This document shows positions 5,294-6,140 of a DNA stretch of 6,140 bases, piece after piece. Within the stretch, counting starts at the first letter, position 1. Each line of letters starts with the position of its first letter. A program made the translations under genes and the position numbers. This DNA comes from Ignavibacteriota bacterium (GTDB lineage: Bacteria; Bacteroidota; Ignavibacteria; UBA10030; SZUA-254), in NCBI GenBank assembly GCA_016191715.1, contig JACPVN010000422.1, forward strand, positions 1 to 6,140, given 5' to 3'. Below the pieces are notes generated by a model. The model did no database searches. It was not told the DNA's origin and was given only the letters and a program-made list of their open reading frames with translations.

Positions 5294-5376
5294 TGTAGGT
5301 CAAATCGCCGATTCGACAATGTAGGACGAAATTCATTTCGTCCCCGCGTGATGGTCGAAATAAATTTCGACCTACA
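5294..5376. repeat. Palindromic repeat B3 (complete three-hairpin copy)
   Basis: An 83-bp copy almost identical to B2. It differs by one base in the first hairpin (GTCAAATCG, breaking one pair) and by a spacer 2 bp longer before the third hairpin. It lies in the same orientation as B1 and B2, just upstream of the mntA promoter. Confidence 0.9.
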
Positions 5377-5385
5377 ACCATGCCT

Positions 5386-5468
5386 GACCTTGCGAAGGTT
5401 TATCCGATTGCAAAATAGAATCGTAGAACGAGGAGTTCCCATTAAATACAGAAATCCTTCATGGCTAA
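5386..5468. repeat. Degraded palindromic repeat A2
   Basis: The left arm GACCTTGCGAAGGTTT matches A1, and so do inner words such as AGAATCG, GAGGAGT and a TTAA-ATAC-GAAA stretch. The right arm has drifted to TCCTTCATGGCTAAG and no longer pairs with the left. The orientation is the same as A1. The right border is approximate. Confidence 0.65.
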
Positions 5469-5652
5469 GCCGTCCCGTTGGGGAATAGTTAACCTCCAAA
5501 AGCCCGCCAAAACACCTCAAAAACCAAAACCCTTCCTACAAAAAAAATATTTTTCATTTTATTCTCAGAAATTTTCAGCACGGGGGAGGAAATGTAAGAA
5601 GTATTATTATAAATCAATTCAATCAAGTAAATCTATCTTAAGGTTCATTAAT
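5469..5652. other. Non-coding gap before the SLATT-like gene
   Basis: No gene was found. The stretch holds a C- and A-rich part, an A/T palindrome (AAAAATATTTTT, around 5543-5555), a purine run GGGGGAGGAAATG immediately followed by TAA (5582-5597), and an AT-rich part with TATTAT/TATAAA around 5602-5613 that could be a -10 region, though no matching -35 box is clear. AAGG at 5640-5643, 9 bases before ATG 5653, is a weak ribosome site. Confidence 0.5.
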
Positions 5653-6140
5653 ATGGAACAATTAGAAGAACGTGTAAAAAAATTATTCAATATTCTTAAT
5701 AATACAATCGAGAAAATAACTTCGAAAGCGGCAGAATTTAATAAGAGAGCAAGAGAAGAGCGTTTTTATCATTATTTATTTAGTGTTTTAGCCGCAACAT
5801 TTTCGGTGTTAACTCCAATTTTTGTTAGTCTTGAAAATCAAGTTAATGAACGTTGGTTTAACTTTCTCACTTTATTCGTTTCAAGTGTTTCAGCAATTGT
5901 AGCCTCAATAGTCACAACTTTCAGATGGGGTGAGAAATATAGACAAACAAGCCTTACAGCATTAGAACTGGATGAACTTGATTCTGATACTCAGCTCCAA
6001 CGACTAAATATAGAGGAGAGTGGAAACACTTTAGATATATACCATAAAGCGCGGGAGTTAAACGAATACTCACAAAGAAAAATAAAAAAAATAATAAGAG
6101 AATACATCGAAGCGGAGATAAAGATTATAGTTTCTGAAAA
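5653..6140 (+). CDS. Two-transmembrane SLATT/DUF4231-like protein (3' end outside window)
   Basis: The frame is open from ATG 5653 to the window edge, 162 codons without a stop. A charged amphipathic N-terminal helix (about residues 1-40) is followed by two membrane helices, about 42-60 (LFSVLAATFSVLTPIFVSL) and 70-90 (FLTLFVSSVSAIVASIVTTF). A short polar loop containing ENQVNERW joins them. RWGEKYRQTSLTALELDEL follows the second helix, the place where SLATT and DUF4231 proteins have a W-x-x-x-x-R-rich helix followed by Glu/Leu-rich sequence. The rest is a highly charged helical tail. SLATT proteins are predicted membrane-pore effectors coupled to nucleotide or NAD-type sensing in anti-phage systems. 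The partner, if any, would lie beyond the right edge. Its codon use is more AT-rich than that of the genes on the left. The family assignment rests on topology and short motifs only. Confidence 0.7.
   Translation, partial: MEQLEERVKKLFNILNNTIEKITSKAAEFNKRAREERFYHYLFSVLAATFSVLTPIFVSLENQVNERWFNFLTLFVSSVSAIVASIVTTFRWGEKYRQTSLTALELDELDSDTQLQRLNIEESGNTLDIYHKARELNEYSQRKIKKIIREYIEAEIKIIVSE

Noticed and set aside
3509..5376. CRISPR array
   Set aside because: The repeated sequences are palindromic elements hundreds of bases apart, without short regular spacers.
3980..5376. Complete insertion sequence or composite transposon
   Set aside because: No transposase or recombinase gene lies between the repeats; only non-coding elements and toxin-antitoxin genes are present.
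5012..5488. Plus-strand frame of 158 codons
   Set aside because: Antisense to mntA, whose catalytic motifs are clear, followed by translated repeats B3 and A2.
5287..5520. Minus-strand frame of 77 codons
   Set aside because: Consists mostly of translated repeats B3 and A2; the peptide SNRRFD recurs wherever B is translated.

Overview
The window looks like chromosomal DNA from an uncultured bacterium of the Bacteroidota/Ignavibacteriota side of the FCB group. The inference rests on an extracellular enzyme with a duplicated 'GWN...GYW' C-terminal domain, a zinc-finger anti-sigma protein carrying FG-GAP/VCBS-type repeats outside the membrane, mostly weak Shine-Dalgarno signals, and a moderately AT-rich genome scattered with short multi-hairpin palindromic repeats. 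No rRNA, tRNA, CRISPR array or transposase gene was seen.

Left part (1-3500, plus strand). The window opens inside a secreted endonuclease/exonuclease/phosphatase-family enzyme (1-846, 5' end off the edge). Next are an unrecognised 343-residue protein that may be a divergent sigma-like factor (919-1950) and a membrane anti-sigma-like protein (2118-3500): an HxxxCxxC zinc finger, one membrane helix and three calcium-loop-like repeats. A palindromic 'ATTCC' element (1987-2056) sits between the last two.

Middle part (3501-5468, genes on the minus strand). Two neighbouring toxin-antitoxin modules lie among palindromic repeats in the order A1-B1-[TumE-type module]-B2-[HepT/MntA module]-B3-A2. In both modules the antitoxin-side gene is intact and the toxin gene is broken, by different lesions. 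The TumE-type toxin is interrupted by a 123-bp insertion (a two-hairpin element plus one copy of a 24-bp direct repeat), and it also needs a 1-nt shift to rejoin its C-terminal part. The HEPN toxin (hepT) has an amber codon exactly where the tyrosine of its RX4HXY motif should be; the reading frame continues for 30 more family-like codons and ends at a stop supplied by repeat B2. The mntA nucleotidyltransferase keeps its GSX10DXD motif. Both modules have a similar candidate promoter, TTGnAA-N17-TACATT.

Right part (5469-6140). After a short non-coding stretch, a two-transmembrane SLATT/DUF4231-like protein starts at 5653 and runs off the window. With the toxin-antitoxin remnants next to it, this suggests the edge of a defence or accessory island, though that is inference.

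The most notable content is the repeat-bracketed pair of toxin-antitoxin modules with independently inactivated toxins. Family names were assigned by motif recognition only; no database search was possible.
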